Source: Planctomycetota bacterium
GTDB lineage: Bacteria; Planctomycetota; Planctomycetia; Pirellulales; Thermoguttaceae
DNA: 16,790 nt
Direction: 5' to 3'
Assembly (NCBI GenBank): GCA_021784975.1
Contig: JAJYGU010000233.1
Span: 1-16,790, forward strand
Below are positions 7,681 to 14,936 of this stretch, piece by piece. Under the pieces are notes generated by a model. That model had not been told where the DNA came from. It searched no databases and was given only the letters and a program-made list of their open reading frames with translations. Positions within the stretch are counted from its first letter, which is position 1. Each line of letters starts with the position of its first letter. A program made the translations under genes and the position numbers.

Positions 7681-7696
7681 TACCGCACAACGGCGG

Positions 7697-9037
7697 TTAG
7701 CCATCGCTGCGGAGCATTGGCAACTGGCGGAAGGGCTGGAGGTTCAGCTTCAGGGTGTTGCCCAACAGGTAGGGGACCGCCCGGAAGCGGCCTAGTCTTC
7801 GCCGATGGGCGCCCGCGTGTTTGGTAAGCGTTTTGGCGAAGTTGGTGCCGGGGTAGAGGGTCTTGAATGACCAGTCGAGAAGGGCCTCGATCTTTGCCTT
7901 GCTCAGATGGGGATGCCGCCATACCAGGTGCTTGCCGTCGAATTGGCTGTAGTCACTAGTGTCGATCCCGTAACTGCCCTCGATCCTTTGCCAGAGGGGC
8001 GTGTGCGGCAGGGGGGTGAGAATGCAGACCTGCACCAGGTCGAACCGCATGGACGCCAGCTTCAAAATGCTTGCCCGGATCGACTCCTCAGTGTCGGATT
8101 CCAGCCCGATGATGTAGAAGCCGATGGTCACGATCCCGTGGCGGCGGCAGAGCTCCACGACCTGATAAAGCTTTTCCAAATCGCTTCGCTTGTTCAGGGC
8201 GTTGAGCCCCTCCTGGACCAGGCTCTCGATGCCGATCATCACCCCTTCCAAGCCCTGGTCCTTCCATTGGTCGAAGTGTTGCAGCAGGTAGTCGATGCGG
8301 GTCATCACCGTCCAGAGCATGCCGTGCCTGGCCAGCAGCTCGCCGACCGCGCCGGCATGGCCGGACAGGATGCCGAAATTCTCGTCGGGGATCAGCAGGT
8401 CCACCACCCCGTGACGCGCGTAGCACTTGATTACCCGCTCGATGCTCTCCAGCGGGATGGCCGACGGCTTGGGGGCGAAGGCCGGCGTCTGACAGAAGGT
8501 GCAGCCGAAGCGGCAGCCGCGGGTGGTGTAGAGGGCGCCGAAGCGGACGATCTTCCAAAAGGGCATTCCGAAAGGGACTACCATGGGCGGATGGACCAGC
8601 CGGTCGAGCTTGTGCCCCAGGGCCTCGGCGACCTGGTGTTCCGCGTATCCCAGGAAGACGCGGTCGAAGTGGGGGCGGACCTCGGGCGTCAGTACGCCGT
8701 AGTTGCCGCCCCAGACCTCGCCGACCCCTGCCCGGCGGGCTTCGTCGGCCATCTCCAGGGCCCGGCGGGTCTCGTCGAGGTAGAACGAGACGCCCACCTG
8801 GTCCCAGCCGCGCCGAAGCGCGCGGCGATACTCGCCGGCGGTCGGCATCTCCAGGATTTCGATGCCGGGCACGTTCTGCTGGATGAAGCGGAGCCCGGGG
8901 GCAATGAGCCGTTTTCCGCCCAGCCGGAAGGGCGTCCGCGGCTGGTTCGAGCCCCAGTAGTCGTAGAGCGGCCCGTCGCGATACGCGGTGGTCAAGAGGG
9001 TTCGCGGACGAGCGGACGTATCAGGACGCGAGGCCAT
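7697..9037 (-). CDS. Radical SAM protein with degenerate B12-binding-like N-terminus
   Basis: The product has 446 residues. CRFGCTFC (C175, C179, C182) is the CxxxCxxC motif that ligates the 4Fe-4S cluster and S-adenosylmethionine. It is followed by IPDENFGI (216-223), MIGIES (267-272) and GFYIIGLESDTEESI (306-320), all typical of the radical SAM barrel. Residues about 45-150 resemble the B12-binding fold that often precedes such barrels (EVWGGNYGVLTPEV, FDRVFLGYAEH), but I see no DxHxxG cobalamin motif, so cobalamin use is doubtful. No SPASM cysteines are evident after the barrel. ATG 9037 is used although the upstream Shine-Dalgarno is weak. The gene stands alone between two repeat-bearing spacers, so its substrate cannot be guessed from neighbours. 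Confidence 0.88.
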   Translation of the reverse strand: MASRPDTSARPRTLLTTAYRDGPLYDYWGSNQPRTPFRLGGKRLIAPGLRFIQQNVPGIEILEMPTAGEYRRALRRGWDQVGVSFYLDETRRALEMADEARRAGVGEVWGGNYGVLTPEVRPHFDRVFLGYAEHQVAEALGHKLDRLVHPPMVVPFGMPFWKIVRFGALYTTRGCRFGCTFCQTPAFAPKPSAIPLESIERVIKCYARHGVVDLLIPDENFGILSGHAGAVGELLARHGMLWTVMTRIDYLLQHFDQWKDQGLEGVMIGIESLVQEGLNALNKRSDLEKLYQVVELCRRHGIVTIGFYIIGLESDTEESIRASILKLASMRFDLVQVCILTPLPHTPLWQRIEGSYGIDTSDYSQFDGKHLVWRHPHLSKAKIEALLDWSFKTLYPGTNFAKTLTKHAGAHRRRLGRFRAVPYLLGNTLKLNLQPFRQLPMLRSDG

Positions 9038-9368
9038 GATCGGGCGGCTCGCTTTCGGTGTTTTGGGTTGCGAATTCCGTTTTGGAGTCCGGTGTGTCAG
9101 GGGGCGATGCGGCGATGGCCAATGTGTCGCGTAGCGACACCAGGAGAATAGCCGTGGGTTTCAACCCACGGACTCAATACGGTGCCGGACGGTTTGCGTC
9201 GCGTAGCGACGCTCGAACCATCAGCGGCTGGGCACCATCGTACCGTCGCTACGCGACGGATGGCAATATGGCGCGGCTTGCAAACCGTGGGTTGAAACCC
9301 ACGGCTACCGTCGGATCGTCGCTACGCGGTGGGCAGAATTTTTTTTGGGGGGGCAATGGCCCGGATCG
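9038..9368. other. Non-coding spacer holding a palindrome array
   Basis: No supported gene is present. Most of the stretch is the array at 9124-9330. After it comes a homopolymer pair, T8 (9339-9346) then G7 (9347-9353), which has no clear role and is a plausible sequencing or assembly trouble spot. Confidence 0.55.
9124..9330. repeat. Mirror-symmetric array of short palindromes
   Basis: The left half has GTGTCGC-GTA-GCGACAC (9124-9140), CCGTGGGTT-TC-AACCCACGG (9152-9171) and GCGTCGC-GTA-GCGACGC (9196-9212). The right half has the same elements inverted: CCGTCGC-TAC-GCGACGG (9243-9259), CCGTGGGTT-GA-AACCCACGG (9285-9304) and a decayed CGTCGCTACGCG (9317-9328). The loop sequences (GTA against TAC, TC against GA) show that the second half is inverted. 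Bases next to the 20-bp palindrome (TAG before copy 1, CTA after copy 2) extend the match. Confidence 0.75.
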
Positions 9369-9396
9369 AAAAACGGCGGTTACCGTGGAACCGCCG
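9369..9396 (-). terminator. Intrinsic terminator of the serC operon
   Basis: Read on the minus strand, CGGCGGTT, the loop CCACGGT and AACCGCCG form a perfect 8-bp GC-rich stem, followed at once by TTTTT (9369-9373). It starts about 18 bases past the stop codon of the membrane/spermidine-synthase-like gene. This is the only textbook stem-plus-T-run found in the window. Confidence 0.65.
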
Positions 9397-9414
9397 CCGC
9401 GCGACGCCCTCGCT

Positions 9415-11574
9415 TCACTTCAAGATCTGGAACAGATTATTGTAGTGGTCGGTCCAGAGGGGGACCTCCGGTTCGTCATTTTCAGCCGCGAGGGTCTTGG
9501 GGGCGAGGGTCGCCAACAGCCGTTTATCGTGGGTCAAGAGCGTCCAATCGTTGGCGAACAGGTCGTGCTCCTCGTCGCCGTCCGCATAGATTTCACTCAT
9601 CGCCAGACCGGCGTTTCGGGCCAGCCCGCGGAGCACCGGGGCCAGCGCGAGATACTTGTTGGAGATGTCGACCGCAATCACTCCGTTCGGGGCCATGTGC
9701 CGGCCGTAGATGGCGAAGGCCTCGCGGGTCAACAGGTGCGCCGGGATGGAGTCGCCGCTAAAGGCGTCCAATACCAGCAAATCGAACTGCTCGGACGGCT
9801 CGCGCTCCAGCGAGAGGCGGCCGTCGCCCATCACGAGTTCGATGGCTGCCCCGCGCTTGCGGGCGTCGCTGAGATAGGTGAAGTAGCCGCCGGCCTCGGT
9901 GAATTGCCCCACCACCGGATTGATCTCGTAGAAGCGATAGCGGTCGCCGGGCCGCGCATAGGCGGCCATCGTGCCCGCGCCCAGTCCGACCACGCCGACC
10001 CGTATCCTCGGATGCTGGCACTGAAGGTAGGCGACAGTGCGGCCAACGCCGCTGGTCCGACCGTAATAGGTCAAGGGGATTCGGCGTTTCTCCGGCTCAT
10101 CGGGGGCCACGTACTGCGCGCCGTGGTTGATGGCCCCGTGCCGCATGACGTACTGATCGCGTGGTTGGCCGCGCTCGTATTCGAGCACCGCCACCACGCC
10201 GTAGAAATTGCGGGCCTGCTGCAGCACTTGTTCGCCAGCGTCGTTGGAGAGGACAAAGAACAACAGCCCAAGGCCGGCGCCGCCGGCTAGGGCCGTAGCC
10301 ACGGCAAAGAGGAGGTGGAAGCGGCGGGCGGCCCAGGTGGCGGCCGCGTCGGCTACCAGGAACGACAGGACCAACCCCAGCTTCCACTCAAAGAAGGTGC
10401 TGAAGATCAAGGGGGCCACCAGGCTGACAAAAACTCCGCCTAAGGCCCCGCCGGCCGCGATGCAAAGGTAGTAGCTCGTCAGCCGCCGAGGGCTGGGGCG
10501 CAGTCGCGCCAGCTCGCCGTGGCAGACCATGCAGATAAAGAACATGGCCGAGAAATAGAGTACCAACTGCTGGATAAAGTCTAGGGAGAGGTCGGAGGCC
10601 GCCCGGATATGAAGGCCGACCATAACTTTGTCGAGGGCGGCCAGGAGGAAGCCCGGCCCCGCGGCCACGAGCACGGCGCTGGCCGCCAGCGTCGCCCACA
10701 GGCCCCGCACGTACCACCGCGGATGATCGAAGCAGAGGATGAACGACAGCAGGTACAGGGCCAGCGGCGCCACCCAAAGAAAGGGCACCACCGCCACATC
10801 CTGGCAGACGTGGTTGGTGGTGGCCAAGAGCACCAGCGAGGCACAGGCAGGCAAGAAAACCCAAAGCAGCCAACGAAGCCCACTCAGGCCGGTGGCCGCT
10901 GGGCTAACTGCGACGTCCGGGTCGAGCCCCGGGGCCGCCGTCGCGCACGGTTTGCGGACCCACAGCCACCCCGCGCAGGCGCCGCACAAGACCACGTAGC
11001 CCACAAACGCCCCCGACCAGAGCCAGGACTGCCGCGGCAGATCGAACGCCGGCTCGAACAGGAACGGGTAGCTCAACAGGGCCGCCAGCGAGCCGAAGTT
11101 CGACAGGGCGTACAGCCGGTACGGCGAGCGGCCCGGATAACTATGGCTGAACCAGACCTGCACCAGCGGGCTGGTGGTCGAGAGCACGAAGTAGGGCAGG
11201 CCGACGGTGGCCGTCAACAGCAGCAAGATCCGCCAGGTCGGCCCGTCGCTGCCGGTTGGCTTCCAACTGGCCGCCGGGGCGATCGGCAGCAGGGCGACCG
11301 CCGCCAGCAAGATCGCCACCTGGACGGCGGCCTGCCAACCCACGGTCATCCGGCTGCCCACCAGATGCGCATAGCTGTAGCCGGCAAACAGCACGACCTG
11401 AAAGAACAACATGCAGGTGGTCCACACCGCCGGGCAGCCGCCGAACCAGGGCAGGATGAACTTGCTGATCAGCGGCTGCACCTGGAACAGCAAAAAGGCG
11501 CTCACCAGGATGGTGATGGCGAAGATCAGGCCGGGCCAACGCCCGGGCGGCGATGGGCGGGCATCAGAAGGCAT
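9415..11574 (-). CDS. Fused multi-pass membrane / spermidine-synthase-like protein
   Basis: The product has 719 residues from ATG 11574. Residues about 12-450 are strongly hydrophobic with roughly ten to twelve membrane spans and motifs of the fused MFS/spermidine synthase family (FLLFQVQPLISKFILPWFGG near the start, LSTTSPLVQVWF, YRLYALSNFGSL). The C-terminal cytoplasmic part is a class I methyltransferase-like fold: HGAINHGAQ (479-487), VVGLGAGTMAAY (528-539), YEINP (549-553), MGDGRLSL (582-589) and LDAFSGDSIPAHLL (602-615). This fits aminopropyltransferase relatives, but the membrane fusion makes true spermidine synthesis uncertain; the substrate is unknown. The start overlaps the end of the upstream binding-protein gene by 11 bases, implying translational coupling. 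A TTG at 11583 is a less likely start. Confidence 0.85.
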   Translation of the reverse strand: MPSDARPSPPGRWPGLIFAITILVSAFLLFQVQPLISKFILPWFGGCPAVWTTCMLFFQVVLFAGYSYAHLVGSRMTVGWQAAVQVAILLAAVALLPIAPAASWKPTGSDGPTWRILLLLTATVGLPYFVLSTTSPLVQVWFSHSYPGRSPYRLYALSNFGSLAALLSYPFLFEPAFDLPRQSWLWSGAFVGYVVLCGACAGWLWVRKPCATAAPGLDPDVAVSPAATGLSGLRWLLWVFLPACASLVLLATTNHVCQDVAVVPFLWVAPLALYLLSFILCFDHPRWYVRGLWATLAASAVLVAAGPGFLLAALDKVMVGLHIRAASDLSLDFIQQLVLYFSAMFFICMVCHGELARLRPSPRRLTSYYLCIAAGGALGGVFVSLVAPLIFSTFFEWKLGLVLSFLVADAAATWAARRFHLLFAVATALAGGAGLGLLFFVLSNDAGEQVLQQARNFYGVVAVLEYERGQPRDQYVMRHGAINHGAQYVAPDEPEKRRIPLTYYGRTSGVGRTVAYLQCQHPRIRVGVVGLGAGTMAAYARPGDRYRFYEINPVVGQFTEAGGYFTYLSDARKRGAAIELVMGDGRLSLEREPSEQFDLLVLDAFSGDSIPAHLLTREAFAIYGRHMAPNGVIAVDISNKYLALAPVLRGLARNAGLAMSEIYADGDEEHDLFANDWTLLTHDKRLLATLAPKTLAAENDEPEVPLWTDHYNNLFQILK

Positions 11575-12532
11575 GGTTCGCAAATACCCGAGTTGCCGGC
11601 ACGATGGCCTTGGGGACCTTTTGACCGGCCAACAGCTTCAGGGCGGTCTCGACGGCTTCGCTGCCGCCGGTGGGATCTAAGACCGACGCAGCGAGGATCC
11701 CCTGCGACACCCACTGCCGACCCTCGGCCGGCAAGCCGCCCACCCCCACAAACAGCACACCTTTGGCTCGGCCGCCCGCCTTGGCGGTTTCGTAGGCCGC
11801 CTTGGCAGCCTCGTCGGAGAACGCATAAACCGCGTCAATCTGCTGAGTGTGCTTGAGGGCCTCGCGCATGACTTGGACTGCATCGATCCGGGGCGGATCG
11901 ACGTGATCTTCATAGATGAAGCGATAGCCCGGCTCGCGCAGAGCGGCCTGGAAGCCGGCCTGCTGCGCTTGGTCCGCCAGCGAGTCGGCCGGACCCAGGA
12001 TCTCGACGATCTTGCCTTTGCCGCCCAGTTTCGCCGCCAGCCAGGCGCCGGCCTCCTGGCCGATTTGCCCAAGGTCGGGGTCGATCTGACAGGTGTACTG
12101 GTCGCCCACCAGCGGCCGATCCAGCACGATCACCGGGGTCCCGGCTGAGAAGGCTTTGGCCACCGGCTCGACCAACACTTGGGCGTCGATTGGGTTGACG
12201 ATCAGCAGGTTCACGCCTTCGGCCAGAAGGGCCTTTACGTCGCTTACTTGTTGGGCCACATGGTTGTGAGCGTCGCGGACTACCACTCGAATCTCGGGGT
12301 GCTTGGCGGCCGCAGTCTCGATATCGGCTTTCAGTTGCGCCTGCCGAGGACTGTTGGTCTCCCACAGAGAGACTCCGATGGTCCGCTGGTTAGGCGAGCG
12401 GGCCACCGCCTGGCCGGGCTGGCTGGCCGCCCCCGTTTTCGGCGGAGCGACGGCACGGTGGCACCCCGCCGCCAACAGCAGGATGGCCGCGCTGCCGACG
12501 ACCACCGACGGTTTATGAATGCCTGGCAGCAT
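11564..12532 (-). CDS. Lipoprotein periplasmic sugar-type solute-binding protein
   Basis: The product has about 322 residues from ATG 12532; GGTGG five bases upstream favours this over GTG 12541. The N-terminal hydrophobic stretch ends in the lipobox LLAAGC (Cys24), so a diacylated lipoprotein is expected. The mature part fits the Peripla_BP_4 (ribose-binding-like) fold: TIGVSLWETNSPRQAQLKAD at the start of lobe 1, LLAEGVNLLIVNPIDA, GTPVIVLDRPL, then DAVYAFSDEAAKAAYETAK in lobe 2. These proteins normally deliver ligands to ABC importers or sensors, but no permease or ATPase gene is in the window. It begins 10 bases after the serC stop and its own stop lies inside the next gene. The ligand is unknown. 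Confidence 0.85.
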   Translation of the reverse strand: MLPGIHKPSVVVGSAAILLLAAGCHRAVAPPKTGAASQPGQAVARSPNQRTIGVSLWETNSPRQAQLKADIETAAAKHPEIRVVVRDAHNHVAQQVSDVKALLAEGVNLLIVNPIDAQVLVEPVAKAFSAGTPVIVLDRPLVGDQYTCQIDPDLGQIGQEAGAWLAAKLGGKGKIVEILGPADSLADQAQQAGFQAALREPGYRFIYEDHVDPPRIDAVQVMREALKHTQQIDAVYAFSDEAAKAAYETAKAGGRAKGVLFVGVGGLPAEGRQWVSQGILAASVLDPTGGSEAVETALKLLAGQKVPKAIVPATRVFANHAF

Positions 12533-12542
12533 CCCATCCACC

Positions 12543-13637
12543 CTAGTGGTTTTGGTCGCAGAACTCCCGCATGAAATCGGCCAGCAGTTGCACGCCTTCC
12601 CACGGCATGGCGTTGTAGATCGAGGCGCGGCAGCCGCCCACCGACCGGTGCCCCTTCAGTTCGACCAGTCCGCGCCCCGCCGCCGCCTTCAAAAACGGCT
12701 CGTCGTGGGCCGGGTTGGCCAACCGGAAGGGCACGTTCATCACCGACCGGCTGCCGGGCTCGGCATGCCCTTGGTAGAAACCCTTGGACTGGTCGATGAC
12801 CTCGTAGAGCAGCTTAGCCTTGCGCCGATTGAGCTCGGCCATCTTCGCCAGGCCGCCAATCTCTTTGATCAGCCAGTCGGTCACCAGCTTGACGACGTAG
12901 ATGGCGAACGTAGGCGGGGTGTTCAGCACCGACTTGCCATCTGCCAGCACCTTGTAGTTGACCATCGAGGGCAGGTCGGCCGGCGAGCGGGCCAGCAGAT
13001 CGTCGCGGATGATGACGATGGTGACTCCCGCCGGGCCGGCGTTCTTCTGCGCGCAGGCGAATAGGATGCCGTACTTCTCGACGGGCACCGGGCGAGAAAG
13101 GAAATCCGAGGACGAATCGCAAACCAAGGGCACGTTGCCCACTTCCGGCTCGCTGGCAAATTGGACGCCCTGGATGGTCTCGTTGGAGGCCATGTAGACG
13201 TAGGCCGCCTTGGGGTCGAGCTTCATCTCGTTCGGCTTGGGTACGCGATTGAAGTTTCCCGGCTTACCGTCCCAGGCCACCTGGACGCTGCCTTGGGTCG
13301 CGGCCTCTTGGCAAGCCTTCTTGCTCCAGGTCCCGGTCACCAGGTAGTCGGCCGCCTTTCCACTGCCCCGCAGAAGGTTCATCGGCGCCATGCCGAACTG
13401 GAGCAGGGCCCCGCCTTGCAGAAACAGCACCCGATAGTTGCCCGGTATGTTGAGCAACGTGCGGAGATTATTCTCCGCCTCGTTGATGAGCTTGTCGAAG
13501 GTCTTCGAGCGGTGGCTGATCTCCAGGATCGAGATGCCGGTCCCCGGCAGGGCCAACAGATCGCGCTGGGCCTCCTGGAGGACTGGAAGAGGCAGTACCG
13601 CCGGGCCGGGTGAGAAATTGAAGACACGCTTTTCCAT
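12543..13637 (-). CDS. serC: Phosphoserine aminotransferase
   Basis: SerC transfers the amino group from glutamate to 3-phosphohydroxypyruvate to give phosphoserine in serine biosynthesis, using pyridoxal phosphate in the cytoplasm. The 364-residue length matches the family. FNFSPGPAVLP (7-17), ISHRSK (40-45, phosphate-binding His-Arg), LFLQGGALLQF (71-81), CDSSSDFLSRP (173-183) and ACAQKNAGPAG (194-204, with Lys198 as the expected PLP-binding lysine) are all present, as is the C-terminal GHRSVGGCRASIYNAMP. ATG 13637 is chosen because AGGGA lies six bases upstream; ATG 13643 and TTG 13655 are in-frame alternatives. It is the first gene of a tight minus-strand cluster. No serA or serB is visible nearby. 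Confidence 0.95.
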   Translation of the reverse strand: MEKRVFNFSPGPAVLPLPVLQEAQRDLLALPGTGISILEISHRSKTFDKLINEAENNLRTLLNIPGNYRVLFLQGGALLQFGMAPMNLLRGSGKAADYLVTGTWSKKACQEAATQGSVQVAWDGKPGNFNRVPKPNEMKLDPKAAYVYMASNETIQGVQFASEPEVGNVPLVCDSSSDFLSRPVPVEKYGILFACAQKNAGPAGVTIVIIRDDLLARSPADLPSMVNYKVLADGKSVLNTPPTFAIYVVKLVTDWLIKEIGGLAKMAELNRRKAKLLYEVIDQSKGFYQGHAEPGSRSVMNVPFRLANPAHDEPFLKAAAGRGLVELKGHRSVGGCRASIYNAMPWEGVQLLADFMREFCDQNH

Positions 13638-13679
13638 AGTCATTCCCTGGTTCAAGAAGGACAGAAGTCAGACCCCGTT

Positions 13680-13707
13680 AGTCTAGCCGCCTGGGAGCGT
13701 CTGTCCA
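13680..13707 (-). promoter_or_regulatory. Candidate sigma-70 promoter of the serC operon
   Basis: The minus strand has TGGACA (13702-13707) and TAGACT (13680-13685) separated by 16 bases, in the 78-bp gap between the DUF1573 stop and serC. Transcription would begin about 36 bases before ATG 13637. The -10 match is only moderate. Confidence 0.35.
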
Positions 13708-13715
13708 GTCCCCAC

Positions 13716-14759
13716 TCACTCCTGCGGTGGGGCGGTCAGCTCCACCGAGACGGGCACTTCCACGGCTGCCCCGTCCAGGTCGGTGGTGATAGAGACCTTC
13801 GCGGTCACAATGCCCGTGGCCGAGTTGGGGTCGTTGGAAAGGAAGGTCACCGGAATGGAATGCGCCGCCTTGACCTCGTCAGTGATCTTGCACTGAAACC
13901 GCGGGTCGCTGCTGAGCGCCGAGACTACCCGGAACGGCTTGGCGCCGGTCACAAAGATCATCCGGGTAACTTCCTTTCCCGCAACGGCGGTCCCCATCAG
14001 CAATTGGGGCGGATGGACCGAGAGTCCCGCCACCACCACTCCCTCGACCGAAACCGGCACGTGGGCGGATCGCGGATTGGGGTCGTTAGTCACCAGCATC
14101 AACGGGTCCTGCAAGTAGCCTGGCGGGGCGTCGGCCTTCAGGGTGACGGTGAGCTTGTAGCTGACTTGTCCCGCCTCGCCCGACAAGCCGGCTTCGCGAC
14201 TGGTTTCAATCACGCGGGCCTCGATGGAGGGGTTGGCGCATTCCACTCGCTCGATTTTCCAGTCGTTGCGGCCGGCATAACTGATCGACGCCTCCTGCCG
14301 GGCCGTGGAGCCCTGGTTGACCGTGCCAAAACGGACCGCTCCGGGCTGCACTACGATGTCGCCGCGGATGTAGACATGGATGTGGACCTGCACCTCGGCC
14401 GGGAATGGCCGGTCGAAGACGACGGTAACGGTAGCGTCCTTGCGTCCCAAATGGTTGCGGGTGTCGATCACCGCCACCAACTCGGTTTGCTCCCAGGTTT
14501 TTAGGAGCCGCTTGGCGATCTGCGGCGTCGTGCACCCGCAACTCGAGCTCACTGAGGCGATCCGCACGTCTTCTTCGTAGATGTTCTCAATGGTGAAACG
14601 GTGTTCGACCTTGGCGCCGCGAGCGACGGTGCCGAAATCGTGGGAGGTGGCATCGAACATCGCCTTGGCCCAGTCCTGCGCCAAGAGCGGCGAAATCCAG
14701 AAAATGGCAATCAGGCCGACAGCGGCTGCCGTCGCCCGCCTGCGGGTCGGAGTGGTCAT
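13716..14759 (-). CDS. Exported DUF1573 protein
   Basis: The product has 347 residues from ATG 14759. Residues 1-28 form a signal peptide (TRRR, then a hydrophobic core, then SPLLAQ). FDATSHDFGTVARG (35-48) and SVSSSCGCTTP (69-79) mark a DUF1573 domain, whose paired cysteines are the hallmark. Two further Ig-like stretches with the same opening follow (VRFGTVNQGSTARQE near 168 and LLMGTAVAGKEVTR near 263), so the protein looks like three stacked beta-sandwiches acting outside the cytoplasm. Function is unknown. ATG 14789 would add ten residues ahead of the signal peptide; the far upstream start at 14846 seems unlikely. It precedes serC by 78 bp and may or may not be cotranscribed. Confidence 0.82.
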   Translation of the reverse strand: MTTPTRRRATAAAVGLIAIFWISPLLAQDWAKAMFDATSHDFGTVARGAKVEHRFTIENIYEEDVRIASVSSSCGCTTPQIAKRLLKTWEQTELVAVIDTRNHLGRKDATVTVVFDRPFPAEVQVHIHVYIRGDIVVQPGAVRFGTVNQGSTARQEASISYAGRNDWKIERVECANPSIEARVIETSREAGLSGEAGQVSYKLTVTLKADAPPGYLQDPLMLVTNDPNPRSAHVPVSVEGVVVAGLSVHPPQLLMGTAVAGKEVTRMIFVTGAKPFRVVSALSSDPRFQCKITDEVKAAHSIPVTFLSNDPNSATGIVTAKVSITTDLDGAAVEVPVSVELTAPPQE

Positions 14760-14863
14760 GGTCGGAGTATGCCAATTCCCCTTTGCCATGTCAACGGCGG
14801 ATCGGGTGGTGCGCAGGCCGCCACACCGTAGGGTGCCGGGTTCCACGGCAGGCGTGAAGCGGG

Positions 14864-14933
14864 GGCAGCATGGCGTTGAGCGCGCCGGCCCGTGAGGCGT
14901 GGGCCGCTACGGTCTCCGCGGGTTCATGCTGCC
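14864..14933. repeat. Nested inverted repeat after the msr gene
   Basis: Outer arms GGCAGCATG (14864-14872) and CATGCTGCC (14925-14933) are perfectly complementary over 9 bp. Inside, CGGCCC (14886-14891) pairs with GGGCCG (14901-14906). The structure lies just past the stop of the MsrB-MsrA gene (14937-14939). There is no T-run, so its role in ending transcription is uncertain. Confidence 0.45.
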
Positions 14934-14936
14934 TTC

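Larger units (their letters stand above)
7343..7696. other. 354-bp spacer with dispersed repeats
   Basis: I see no gene with family resemblance. The spacer holds the upstream region of the second surface protein (7343-7480), the second copy of the 25-bp repeat (7529-7553), and two related CCCTCTCCC hairpins (7581-7603 and 7655-7680) ending 16 bases past the radical SAM stop. Confidence 0.55.

Noticed and set aside
7907..9151. A 414-codon open frame on the plus strand
   Set aside because: It is antisense to the radical SAM gene, whose CxxxCxxC motif and other landmarks leave no doubt about the coding strand.
9339..9353. A T8 run after a palindrome as a plus-strand terminator
   Set aside because: No plus-strand gene ends here, and the run is followed by G7. 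The real terminator signal is on the minus strand at 9369-9396.
10609..11856. A 415-codon open frame on the plus strand
   Set aside because: It is antisense to the membrane/spermidine-synthase-like gene and has the Q/R/G/P-rich composition of a shadow frame. The minus frame has clear family motifs.
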